Translations under genes and position numbers: made by a program
In this document: one piece after another, positions 1-6,994 of the stretch
Layout: each line of letters begins with the position of its first letter
Position numbering within the stretch: the stretch's first letter is position 1
NCBI GenBank assembly: GCA_027081375.1
Contig: JALWKR010000311.1
Coordinates: 1-9,389 of the forward strand
Length of the DNA stretch: 9,389 nucleotides
Source: Persephonella sp.
Lineage (GTDB): Bacteria > Aquificota > Aquificia > Aquificales > Hydrogenothermaceae
Direction of reading: 5' to 3'
The notes under the pieces: generated by a model
The model's database searches: none
What the model was told of the DNA's origin: nothing
Seen by the model: only the letters and a program-made list of their open reading frames with translations

Positions 1-812
1 ATGTTTATAAGATCCCAATTTCCCTCTTTGGGAGTTTCTAAGATAAAAGGAAGTTTTCTAAAATCATCATCGTTTAAGAACAGCTGAAATCCCTTAAGGC
101 CTATAGAACCTTCTCCAATATGCTCATGTCTATCTCTTCGAGAGTTAAAAGGAGTTTTAGAATCGTTGCAGTGGATAACATGGATATTATCAAGACCTAT
201 TTTTTTATCCAACTCTTCTTTATATCTGTAAAAACCTTCTTCTTCATTTATTTTATATCCAGCTGAGTATATATGGCATGTATCTAGACAAATTCCTGTT
301 TTTTCCCTATCAAAAGGCTCTAAAAGCTCCACTAATTCATCTGTGTTTTTACCTATTTCCCCTTTTTGTCCAGCTAATGTTTCAAACAAAAACTTTGTAT
401 GCTTAAGCTCAACTTGAGATAAGATTATTTTTACACTTTCAATTATATTTTTTATAGCCTCTTTATCTTCTAAACCTTTTGCTTTCCCTGCATGTATAAC
501 ATAAAAGTCTATTTTAAGTTCTTCACAAAGCTTTAATTCATTAACTACACCATTGATAGATTTATTTCTAAGTTCTAAATTTCCTGATGCCAGATTAAAA
601 AGATAAGAGGCGTGAACAACAGTAGGAGTTATGCCTGTTTCTTTATTTTTCTTTTTAAAAAGCTCTTTTTCTTTTTCTGTTCTTTCTTTCCATTTCCAAG
701 ATCTTGGAGATGAAAGAAAAAACTGAATTGTATCTGCATTTACCTCTTTTCCTCTATCAAAAACAAGATCAAGGGACTTAGAAGATGATACATGAGTTCC
801 TATCTTTACCAT
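1..812 (-). CDS. nfo: Endonuclease IV (AP endonuclease), 3' end cut by window
   Basis: Endonuclease IV cleaves DNA 5' of abasic sites and removes blocked 3' ends in base excision repair. Reading leftwards from an ATG at 812-810, the first 270 residues are visible; family members have about 280-290, so only the last few codons and the stop lie outside. All nine expected metal ligands of the TIM-barrel active site are present at an offset of minus two or minus one from E. coli Nfo: His67 (VVHASYLFNLAS), His107 (VIHAG), Glu144 (ETLAGQ), Asp177 and His180 (LDTCHIYSAGY), His214 (HCNDSK), Asp227 and His229 (RDRHEHIGEG) and Glu259 (LETP). Its ATG lies inside the last codons of the hydrolase gene (7-base overlap, 806-812), which suggests translational coupling. 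It is the last gene seen of a leftward accC-hydrolase-nfo group. The identification is secure. Confidence 0.95.
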   Translation of the reverse strand, partial: MVKIGTHVSSSKSLDLVFDRGKEVNADTIQFFLSSPRSWKWKERTEKEKELFKKKNKETGITPTVVHASYLFNLASGNLELRNKSINGVVNELKLCEELKIDFYVIHAGKAKGLEDKEAIKNIIESVKIILSQVELKHTKFLFETLAGQKGEIGKNTDELVELLEPFDREKTGICLDTCHIYSAGYKINEEEGFYRYKEELDKKIGLDNIHVIHCNDSKTPFNSRRDRHEHIGEGSIGLKGFQLFLNDDDFRKLPFILETPKEGNWDLIN

Positions 813-1444
813 AGTTTTAACCTGTATGAACCTGTGATATATGGGTTTGTTTTCTTTTCATTGCCAATTGTGGTTTTTGGACCATGACCACAGTAAACAA
901 CTGTATCTTCGGGAAGTTCCATAAGCTTTTTTAAAGAATCCATAAGCTCGTTAGCATTTCCACCAGGAAGATCTGTTCTTCCTACACTTCCTTTAAAAAG
1001 AGTATCTCCAGCGATTAATATCTTATTTTTTTCATCAAAAAAACAAACTCCTCCAGGAGTATGTCCAGGAGTTTCTATAACCTTTAGTTTAGAATTTCCA
1101 ACTTCAATGATATCTCCATCTTTTAAATCAAAATCTGGTTTTGGACATGGATAAGCATCTAGCATTTCAGCAAATCCTGGAAATATATCATTATCTATTA
1201 AAAATTCATCTTTTTTATTAAGATAAAAAGGGATATCTAGTTCTTTTCTTAAAAAACCTACCTGTCCCACATGATCAAGATGTCCATGGGTAGCTAAGAT
1301 ACATTTTGGTTTAAAATTCTCCAGTGAGAATATAATTCTCTCTCCCTCTGCTCCTGGGTCAATTATCGCAGTTTCTCCTGTTTCTCTATCTATATATAAA
1401 ATAGTGTTCTCCTGTAAAGGACCTACTGTTAAAACTTTAACCAT
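806..1444 (-). CDS. MBL-fold metallo-hydrolase, GloB/YcbL-like
   Basis: This 212-residue protein has the metallo-beta-lactamase fold of the hydroxyacylglutathione hydrolase (glyoxalase II) group. The metal-site motifs appear in order: THGHLDH (His53, His55, Asp57, His58), ETPGHTPGG (His128), AGDTLF (Asp147), the family motif GRTDLPGG (155-162) and CGHGP (His187). The length matches short single-domain YcbL-type proteins rather than classical glyoxalase II, which carries an extra C-terminal glutathione-binding domain. The substrate is therefore uncertain: a thioester hydrolase, or possibly a persulfide-dioxygenase relative, cannot be told apart from sequence alone. No signal peptide is visible, so it is cytoplasmic. 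The start is an ATG at 1444-1442 with AAAGGAA (1451-1457) six bases upstream. It sits 33 bases after accC and overlaps nfo by 7 bases; no functional link to either is obvious. Confidence 0.88.
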   Translation of the reverse strand: MVKVLTVGPLQENTILYIDRETGETAIIDPGAEGERIIFSLENFKPKCILATHGHLDHVGQVGFLRKELDIPFYLNKKDEFLIDNDIFPGFAEMLDAYPCPKPDFDLKDGDIIEVGNSKLKVIETPGHTPGGVCFFDEKNKILIAGDTLFKGSVGRTDLPGGNANELMDSLKKLMELPEDTVVYCGHGPKTTIGNEKKTNPYITGSYRLKLW

Positions 1445-1477
1445 TTTAAATTCCTTTCAAAGTTTTTAATTTTTATT

Positions 1478-2833
1478 TTATTTCAAATATTTAGTATCAA
1501 CTAAAGTTGTTGTATAAACTCCACTTATAAAATCTTCATCTTCTAAAATCTTTTTATGAAAATCTTTAGTAGTTTTTACTCCTTCTATTATTAACTCTTG
1601 AAGAACTCTTTTAGCTCTAATAATAGCTTCTTCTCTATCTTTTCCATAAACAATGACTTTTGCTATTAAAGAGTCATAGTAAGGTGGAATTTTATAATCC
1701 TGATAGATATGAGTGTCTACTCTTACTCCGTATCCTCCAGGAAGGTATAACTTTTCAATAATTCCAGGATTAGGAATAAATGTTTCTGGATCTTCAGCAT
1801 TAATTCTAAACTCTATTGCATGACCTTTTAGCTCTATATCATCCTGAGAAAAAGATAATTCTTGCCCATCTGCTATTCTAAGCTGCCATGAAACTATGTC
1901 TACTCCTGTTACCATTTCAGAAACAGGATGTTCCACCTGAATTCTTCCGTTCATCTCTATAAAGTAAAAGTTCATATCTTTATCAACTATAAACTCTACT
2001 GTTCCTGCTCCTGTAAAACCTACATGTTTTGCAAATCTAACTGCTGCTTCTCCCATCTTTTTTCTTACTTCATCAGTTATAAAAGGAGATGGAGCTTCTT
2101 CAAGAAGTTTCTGGTGTCTTCTTTGAATAGAACACTCTCTATCTCCTAGATAAACAACGTTTCCGTATTCATCTGCTAGTATCTGTATTTCAATATGTTT
2201 TGGATTTTCTATAAATTTTTCTATATATACTCTAGGATCACCAAAGTTAGCTTCAGCTTCCCTCTGAGCAACAGGTAATAATCTGGCAAGCTCCTGCTCT
2301 GTTCTAGCTACTCTCATCCCTCTACCACCGCCACCTGCAGCTGCTTTTATAAGAACAGGGTATCCAATCTTTTTGGCAGTTTCTAAGGCTGTTTTTAAAT
2401 CACTAACAGGGGGACTTCCAGGAATGATTGGAACATTAGCTTCTTCAGCTGCCTGTCTTGCTGCTGCTTTATCCCCTGTTAGTCTAATTGTCTCAGAAGA
2501 AGGCCCTATAAACTTAATATTACTTCTTTCACATATCTCAGCAAAATGAGGATTCTCTGCTAAGAAGCCGTATCCTGGATAAACTGCGTCTGCGTAGGAA
2601 ACTTCTATCGCTGACAAAATAGCAGGAATATTAAGATAACTTTTGTTAGCAGGAGCTTCTCCAATACATATTGAATAATCTGCTAGGTCTTTGTGCAGGG
2701 AATTTTTATCAGCTGTTGAATATATAGCTATAGATTCTCCACCTAATTCTCTTATTGACCTAATAGCTCTTATCGCGATTTCTCCACGATTTGCTATTAA
2801 TATTCTTTTAATATTATTAAGTTTCCCAGACAA
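1478..2833 (-). CDS. accC: Biotin carboxylase (acetyl-CoA carboxylase subunit)
   Basis: Biotin carboxylase uses ATP and bicarbonate to carboxylate biotin on its carrier protein. In acetyl-CoA carboxylase this is the first step towards malonyl-CoA and fatty acids. The 451 residues cover all three domains: the N-terminal preATP-grasp (ILIANRGEIA, 11-20), the ATP-grasp with Lys122, Lys163, the glycine-rich loop AGGGGRGM (166-173), RRHQK (Lys242), Glu280 and Glu293 with Asn295 and Arg297, and the C-terminal domain with RINAEDP (Arg343) and PPYYDSLIAK (383-392). The KSYLNIPAI segment (64-72) favours AccC. A paralogous pyruvate or 2-oxoglutarate carboxylase small subunit remains possible, since autotrophic relatives carry several copies. 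Position 296 is Gly where E. coli has Thr (EMNGR against EMNTR). The start is TTG at 2833-2831, supported by GAGGAG six bases upstream. It is the first gene of the leftward group and divergent from pilB. Confidence 0.9.
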   Translation of the reverse strand: MSGKLNNIKRILIANRGEIAIRAIRSIRELGGESIAIYSTADKNSLHKDLADYSICIGEAPANKSYLNIPAILSAIEVSYADAVYPGYGFLAENPHFAEICERSNIKFIGPSSETIRLTGDKAAARQAAEEANVPIIPGSPPVSDLKTALETAKKIGYPVLIKAAAGGGGRGMRVARTEQELARLLPVAQREAEANFGDPRVYIEKFIENPKHIEIQILADEYGNVVYLGDRECSIQRRHQKLLEEAPSPFITDEVRKKMGEAAVRFAKHVGFTGAGTVEFIVDKDMNFYFIEMNGRIQVEHPVSEMVTGVDIVSWQLRIADGQELSFSQDDIELKGHAIEFRINAEDPETFIPNPGIIEKLYLPGGYGVRVDTHIYQDYKIPPYYDSLIAKVIVYGKDREEAIIRAKRVLQELIIEGVKTTKDFHKKILEDEDFISGVYTTTLVDTKYLK

Positions 2834-2839
2834 ATTAGG

Positions 2840-2845
2840 CTCCTC
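2840..2845 (-). promoter_or_regulatory. Shine-Dalgarno GAGGAG fixing a TTG start for accC
   Basis: On the minus strand GAGGAG is followed by six bases and then TTG (2833-2831). The TTG reading places the conserved ILIANRGE motif at residue 11, close to its position in known biotin carboxylases. No ATG nearby gives a comparable match, so TTG is taken as the real start. Confidence 0.75.
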
Positions 2846-2865
2846 AATTTGTAAAATATCATATC

Positions 2866-2900
2866 AATAGTATATTATTTTATACTATTTAATTAGTATA
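2866..2900. promoter_or_regulatory. Divergent promoter region with three regularly spaced half-sites
   Basis: Between accC (minus) and pilB (plus), the 7-mer TAGTATA occurs at 2868-2874, its reverse complement TATACTA at 2881-2887, and TAGTATA again at 2894-2900, each starting exactly 13 bases after the last. The first pair extends to perfect 9-base arms (2866-2874 and 2881-2889) around a 6-base spacer. The second pair has 7-base arms and also a 6-base spacer. TATACT resembles a -10 hexamer on the plus strand (2881-2886) and on the minus strand (2874-2869 and 2900-2895). No convincing -35 element sits at 16-18 bases from any of them. Either the repeats are an operator for a dimeric regulator, or they are overlapping -10 boxes in an AT-rich spacer. 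The divergent starts must lie in or near this stretch because only 102 bases separate the two genes. Confidence 0.45.
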
Positions 2901-2935
2901 GAATTAATAAACAATAAATCCGTTAAGGATGAGCA

Positions 2936-4660
2936 ATGGAAAAAAGCCGAAGAAAACTTACATTCCTTAGATTAATGGTTTCTCACGGAATAGTTCCTGT
3001 TGAGAAAGTAAGGAATAATCCAAATGTAAAAGATAGAGATTTTACTGATGTCCTTGTTTATATTGTAACAAGTGGAATAGCAGATGAATATAAGATAAAG
3101 GATTTCTTTGTTAACTTCTTAAACTTAACTCCGTATAATCCAAAAGAACATAAAGTAAATATAGATCCTGAACTTGTAAAAAATATTTCATATAACTATA
3201 TGAAAAAAAAGAAATTTGTGCCTATTTCATATAAAGATGGCTCTACTTTAGCTGTAGCTGTATTTAATCCTGTAGATAAGGAAATTCTTCAGTATCTTAA
3301 GTTTATGGGAATAAAAAATATAGAACTTTATGTTGCATCTTATTCTGAGATAGAAGCACTGCTTAGAGAAATTGCACCTATTGCATCTGCAGAAGAAGTT
3401 TTAACAGATATGGAAGTTTCTGCTCAGGTAGAAGAGGAAACTATAAAAGAGGAAGAGGAAGATATAAATGCCACTGTTTCCCATGCCAAAGAAGAACCAA
3501 TTGTTAAAGCCTCTAGACTGTTTATTGTAAATGCTGTTAGACAGGGAGCTTCAGATATTCATATAGAACCTTTTGAAAAGGAGGTTAGAGTTAGATATAG
3601 ATTGGACGGTATTTTAAGGACTGTACAGAAGCTTCCTGTAACTATGAAAGACCCTTTAGTAGCAAGATACAAAATAATGGCAAATCTTGATATAGCAGAA
3701 AAAAGACTTCCTCAAGATGGAAGAATTCGTATAAAAATAGACGGAAAACCTATAGATTTAAGGGTATCCACTGTTCCTACAGTTTACGGCGAAAAAGTTG
3801 TAATGAGAATACAGGATGCCCAGAGTTATCTAAACTTAAAACTTGAAGATCTAGGATTTGAACCAGATGATTTAGAAAAAGTCAGAAAAGCTATATACAG
3901 CCCTTGGGGAATGGTACTTGTAACAGGACCAACAGGTTCAGGTAAAACAACAACTTTATATACAGCATTAATGGAAAGAAATACTGAGGATGTAAATATA
4001 TCTACAGCTGAAGACCCTGTGGAAGTATCTATTCCAGGAATAAATCAGGTTCAGATTAGAGAAAATATAGGACTAACTTTCGCTGAAGCATTAAGATCCT
4101 TTCTAAGACAAGACCCTGATATTATTCTTGTTGGTGAGATTAGGGACAGAGAAACTGCAGAAATAGCTATAAAAGCAGCGTTAACTGGTCACCTTGTATT
4201 TTCAACCCTCCACACTAACGATGCTCCATCTTCTATAACAAGACTTGTTGATATTGGTGTTGAACATTTTCTTGTTGGTACTGCTGTTAACCTTGTTGTT
4301 GCACAGAGATTAGTAAGAAAACTCTGCGATAACTGTAAACTTCCAGCACAGTATCCTGAGGAGTTCTGGAAAGGTTTAGGGTTAAGTGACAAAGATATAG
4401 AAGAAGGAAAATTTTATGTTCACAATCCTGATGGTTGTGAACATTGCAATAGAACAGGGTATAAGGGAAGAATAGCTGTTCATGAAATATTAGAAGTGGA
4501 TGATGAGCTTAGAAAACTTATTTTATCTGGAGCAACTGCGTCAGATATCAAAGAAACAGCAATTAAAAAAGGGATGAGAACTCTTTATCAAAGTGGTCTT
4601 CTAAAGATTAAAAAGGGAATTACCGATATTGCTGAAGTAGAAAGAGTATTAATAAAATAA
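2936..4660 (+). CDS. pilB: Type IV pilus extension ATPase PilB
   Basis: PilB is the cytoplasmic hexameric ATPase that powers pilus assembly at the inner-membrane platform protein PilC. The 574 residues show an N-terminal T2SSE/MshEN-like region (about 1-145), an acidic linker rich in Glu (about 152-187), the N2 domain beginning near SDIHIEP (206-212), and the motor core. In the core are Walker A GPTGSGKT (331-338), an aspartate box around TAEDPVE (357-363), Walker B with DPDIILVGE (393-401) and a histidine box TGHLVFSTLHT (417-427; His419, His426). Four cysteines of the PilB/GspE zinc module follow at 464, 467, 501 and 504. ATG at 2936 has AAGGA six bases upstream. GspE of type II secretion is a close homologue, but the adjacent pilT points to pili. 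The N-terminal region lacks the clear RLG motif typical of c-di-GMP-binding MshEN domains. It is the first gene of the pilB-pilT-pilC-mnmA run. Confidence 0.94.
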   Translation: MEKSRRKLTFLRLMVSHGIVPVEKVRNNPNVKDRDFTDVLVYIVTSGIADEYKIKDFFVNFLNLTPYNPKEHKVNIDPELVKNISYNYMKKKKFVPISYKDGSTLAVAVFNPVDKEILQYLKFMGIKNIELYVASYSEIEALLREIAPIASAEEVLTDMEVSAQVEEETIKEEEEDINATVSHAKEEPIVKASRLFIVNAVRQGASDIHIEPFEKEVRVRYRLDGILRTVQKLPVTMKDPLVARYKIMANLDIAEKRLPQDGRIRIKIDGKPIDLRVSTVPTVYGEKVVMRIQDAQSYLNLKLEDLGFEPDDLEKVRKAIYSPWGMVLVTGPTGSGKTTTLYTALMERNTEDVNISTAEDPVEVSIPGINQVQIRENIGLTFAEALRSFLRQDPDIILVGEIRDRETAEIAIKAALTGHLVFSTLHTNDAPSSITRLVDIGVEHFLVGTAVNLVVAQRLVRKLCDNCKLPAQYPEEFWKGLGLSDKDIEEGKFYVHNPDGCEHCNRTGYKGRIAVHEILEVDDELRKLILSGATASDIKETAIKKGMRTLYQSGLLKIKKGITDIAEVERVLIK

Positions 4661-4679
4661 AAAAAGAGGTTCAAAATTC

Positions 4680-5765
4680 ATGCAATCACCTAATAATGTA
4701 TCCCTTTTAGAAATTGCTAAACTTGCTGTTGAAAAAGATGCAACAGATATACATATTACAGCAGGAGCTGCACCTGCAATAAGAGTAGATGGAAAAATAA
4801 GATATCTAAAAGAGGATTTCCCTGTCCTTTTACCTAAAGATACTCAAAGAATTATTTACTCTATAATGAATGAAAAACAAAAGAGAACTTTTGAAGAAAA
4901 AAATGAAGTAGATTTTTCTATTGGAATAAAAGAAGTTGGAAGGTTCAGGGTTAATGTTTTTAGACAAAGAGGAACAGTAGCAGCAGCTTTAAGAAGAATT
5001 CCATATGAAATAAAACCAATGGAAGAACTTGGTTTAATTCCATCTGTTGAAACATTATGTCAAAAAAGTATGGGGTTAGTTTTAGTAACAGGACCAACAG
5101 GTTCAGGTAAAACAACAACCTTAGCTTCAATGATAGATTACATTAATAAAAAATACCCTTATCATATTATTACTATAGAAGATCCTATAGAATATTTATT
5201 CCCTCATAAAACGTCTATTGTTTCCCAAAGGGAGATAGGGACAGATACAGAAGATTTTGCTACTGCCCTTAAGTATGCATTAAGGGAAGACCCAGACGTT
5301 ATCCTTGTAGGAGAGATGAGAGATTTAGCTACTATAAAAGCAGCCTTAACAGCTGCAGAAACAGGTCACTTGGTTTTTGCAACCCTTCACACAAATACAG
5401 CAATTCAGACAATAAACCGTATTATTAACGTATTTCCTGAAAATGAGCAGGAACAAATAAGAACAGAACTTAGCTTTGTTCTTCAAGGAGTAATATCTCA
5501 AAGACTTCTTCCTAGGATAGGTGGTGGAAGAGTTTTAATTCATGAAGTCCTTATACCAACTACAGCAATAAGAAACCTTATAAGAGAAAACAAAATCCAT
5601 CAAATATATGGATTAATGCAAACAGGACAGGCTGAAACAGGCATGCAAACATTAAATCAATCTCTTGTAGATGCTGTTAGAAAAGGACTTATTCTTCCTG
5701 AAGATGCTTTAAAAGTTTCTCCAGATCCACAAGAACTAACAAGAATGTTACAAATGAGAGTGTAA
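4680..5765 (+). CDS. pilT: Type IV pilus retraction ATPase PilT
   Basis: PilT is the hexameric ATPase that drives pilus disassembly and retraction, needed for twitching motility and DNA uptake. The 361 residues match the usual length of about 340-370. Visible features are the PAS-like N2 domain starting near ATDIHITAG (21-29), RFRVNVFRQRG (88-98), Walker A GPTGSGKT (138-145), the aspartate box TIEDPIEY (165-172), Walker B DPDVILVGE (204-212), the histidine box TGHLVFATLHT (228-238) and the PilT signature AIRNLIRE (296-303), which is diagnostic for retraction ATPases and separates it from PilB. The zinc-module cysteines of PilB are absent, as expected. The ATG follows the pilB stop by 19 bases, with GAGG at 4666-4669 ten bases upstream. 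Having motors of both directions next to the platform gene pilC supports a functional, retractable pilus. Confidence 0.95.
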   Translation: MQSPNNVSLLEIAKLAVEKDATDIHITAGAAPAIRVDGKIRYLKEDFPVLLPKDTQRIIYSIMNEKQKRTFEEKNEVDFSIGIKEVGRFRVNVFRQRGTVAAALRRIPYEIKPMEELGLIPSVETLCQKSMGLVLVTGPTGSGKTTTLASMIDYINKKYPYHIITIEDPIEYLFPHKTSIVSQREIGTDTEDFATALKYALREDPDVILVGEMRDLATIKAALTAAETGHLVFATLHTNTAIQTINRIINVFPENEQEQIRTELSFVLQGVISQRLLPRIGGGRVLIHEVLIPTTAIRNLIRENKIHQIYGLMQTGQAETGMQTLNQSLVDAVRKGLILPEDALKVSPDPQELTRMLQMRV

Positions 5766-5771
5766 AGGAGG
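5764..5771 (+). promoter_or_regulatory. Shine-Dalgarno AAAGGAGG fixing a GTG start for pilC
   Basis: AAAGGAGG overlaps the pilT stop codon (TAA, 5763-5765) and ends five bases before GTG at 5777. This near-perfect anti-16S match supports the GTG start, and the overlap with the pilT stop suggests that pilT and pilC translation are coupled. Confidence 0.75.
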
Positions 5772-5776
5772 ACTAA

Positions 5777-6994
5777 GTGCCTAAATTTTTATACACAGCA
5801 AGAGATAAACATGGAGTACTTAGAAGGGACACTATCGTAGCGCCAGATATAAACTCTGCAGAGGCAGAATTAGTCAAACAAGGATTTCAGGAAATAAAAC
5901 TAAAACTTATATCTGCCTCAGATAAAAAGAAACAAACTATAAACTTTTTTAGACCTAGAGTAAAGGAAAGAGACCTTGCTTTATTTACAAGACAGCTAGG
6001 AGCTATGATTGCTGCAGGAATAAGCATAGCTGAAAGTTTAGAAATACTAGCTGAACAAATGCCAAATAAAACTTTAGCTGAAGCTCTTGAAGATGTTAAA
6101 AATGAGGTTCTAGCTGGAGTTTCATTAGCTGAAGCTATGAAAAAACATCCCCATGTTTTTCCACCATTTCTTATAAATCTTATATCAGCAGCTGAAGAAT
6201 CAGGAAAAATGGATGTTATTCTCCAGAGGGCTACTGAATATTATGAAAAGATAGCAGCTATTAAACGTAAACTAGTAAGTGCTTCATGGTATCCAATAAC
6301 AGTAGTAGTAGTTGCAACAATAATAGTTCTTGGAATTTTAACCTTTATAGTTCCTACATTTGCAAAGCTTTACGAAAGCTTTGGATCTAACTTACCTTTC
6401 CTTACTCAAATGATTATAAATATAAGCAACACCTTAAAAGAAAACTTTTTATACATAATATTAGGAATCACAGGACTGGCAATTTTACTTGTATACTTTT
6501 ACAAAACTCCTGCTGGAAAAGAATTTTTCCACAGAATATCACTTAAACTTCCTATCCTTGGAGAAATATTCTTAAAAGGTGCTATTGCAAAATTTGCTAG
6601 AACCCTTGCAACTCTTATTAATGGTGGAGTTCCTATTACAAGAGCTTTAGAAATCTCTGCAACTGTTGCTGGAAATGTAGTTATTGAAAAAAGTGTTAGA
6701 AAGGCAAGAGATGAGGTTGAAAGAGGACAACCTATTTACAAATCCCTTGATAAAGAGATATTTCCTCCTATATTCATCGCAATGGTTAGAGTTGGAGAAG
6801 ATACAGGTAAGTTAGATGAAATGCTTGATACAATAGCCAACTTCTTTGAAGATGAAGTAGATAGAGCTGTAGAGGGAATGCTTTCAGTTATAGAACCATT
6901 ATTAATGGTATTTATAGGTGGAATTATTGGAGTAGTTATACTAGCTTTATATCTTCCTATATTCAAGATGGGAGAACTTATTACAGGACACTAA
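5777..6994 (+). CDS. pilC: Type IV pilus inner-membrane platform protein PilC
   Basis: PilC is the polytopic inner-membrane protein on which the PilB and PilT motors act to move pilin in or out of the fibre. The 405 residues are the family's usual length. It opens with the typical short segment FLYTARDKHG (4-13), followed by two repeated T2SSF domains. The repeat is visible by eye: LFTRQLGAMIAAGISIAESL (69-88) in the first and FARTLATLINGGVPITRALE (273-292) in the second. Three hydrophobic membrane segments lie near 173-193, 222-241 and 372-394. The sequence KLVSASWYPITV (165-176) precedes the first. The start is GTG, chosen for its strong Shine-Dalgarno sequence. The stop TAA shares its last base with the ATG of mnmA. 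GspF is the type II secretion equivalent, but the pilT neighbour favours PilC. Confidence 0.94.
   Translation: MPKFLYTARDKHGVLRRDTIVAPDINSAEAELVKQGFQEIKLKLISASDKKKQTINFFRPRVKERDLALFTRQLGAMIAAGISIAESLEILAEQMPNKTLAEALEDVKNEVLAGVSLAEAMKKHPHVFPPFLINLISAAEESGKMDVILQRATEYYEKIAAIKRKLVSASWYPITVVVVATIIVLGILTFIVPTFAKLYESFGSNLPFLTQMIINISNTLKENFLYIILGITGLAILLVYFYKTPAGKEFFHRISLKLPILGEIFLKGAIAKFARTLATLINGGVPITRALEISATVAGNVVIEKSVRKARDEVERGQPIYKSLDKEIFPPIFIAMVRVGEDTGKLDEMLDTIANFFEDEVDRAVEGMLSVIEPLLMVFIGGIIGVVILALYLPIFKMGELITGH

Noticed and set aside
1928..2149. Plus-strand open frame inside accC
   Set aside because: It lies antisense within a well-supported gene and its translation has no recognisable motif.
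4189..4392. Minus-strand open frame inside pilB
   Set aside because: It is antisense to the pilB His-box and zinc region, with no start context or protein motif of its own.
6736..6966. Minus-strand open frame inside pilC
   Set aside because: It is antisense to the second T2SSF domain and its Ser/Ile-rich translation reflects the opposite strand.
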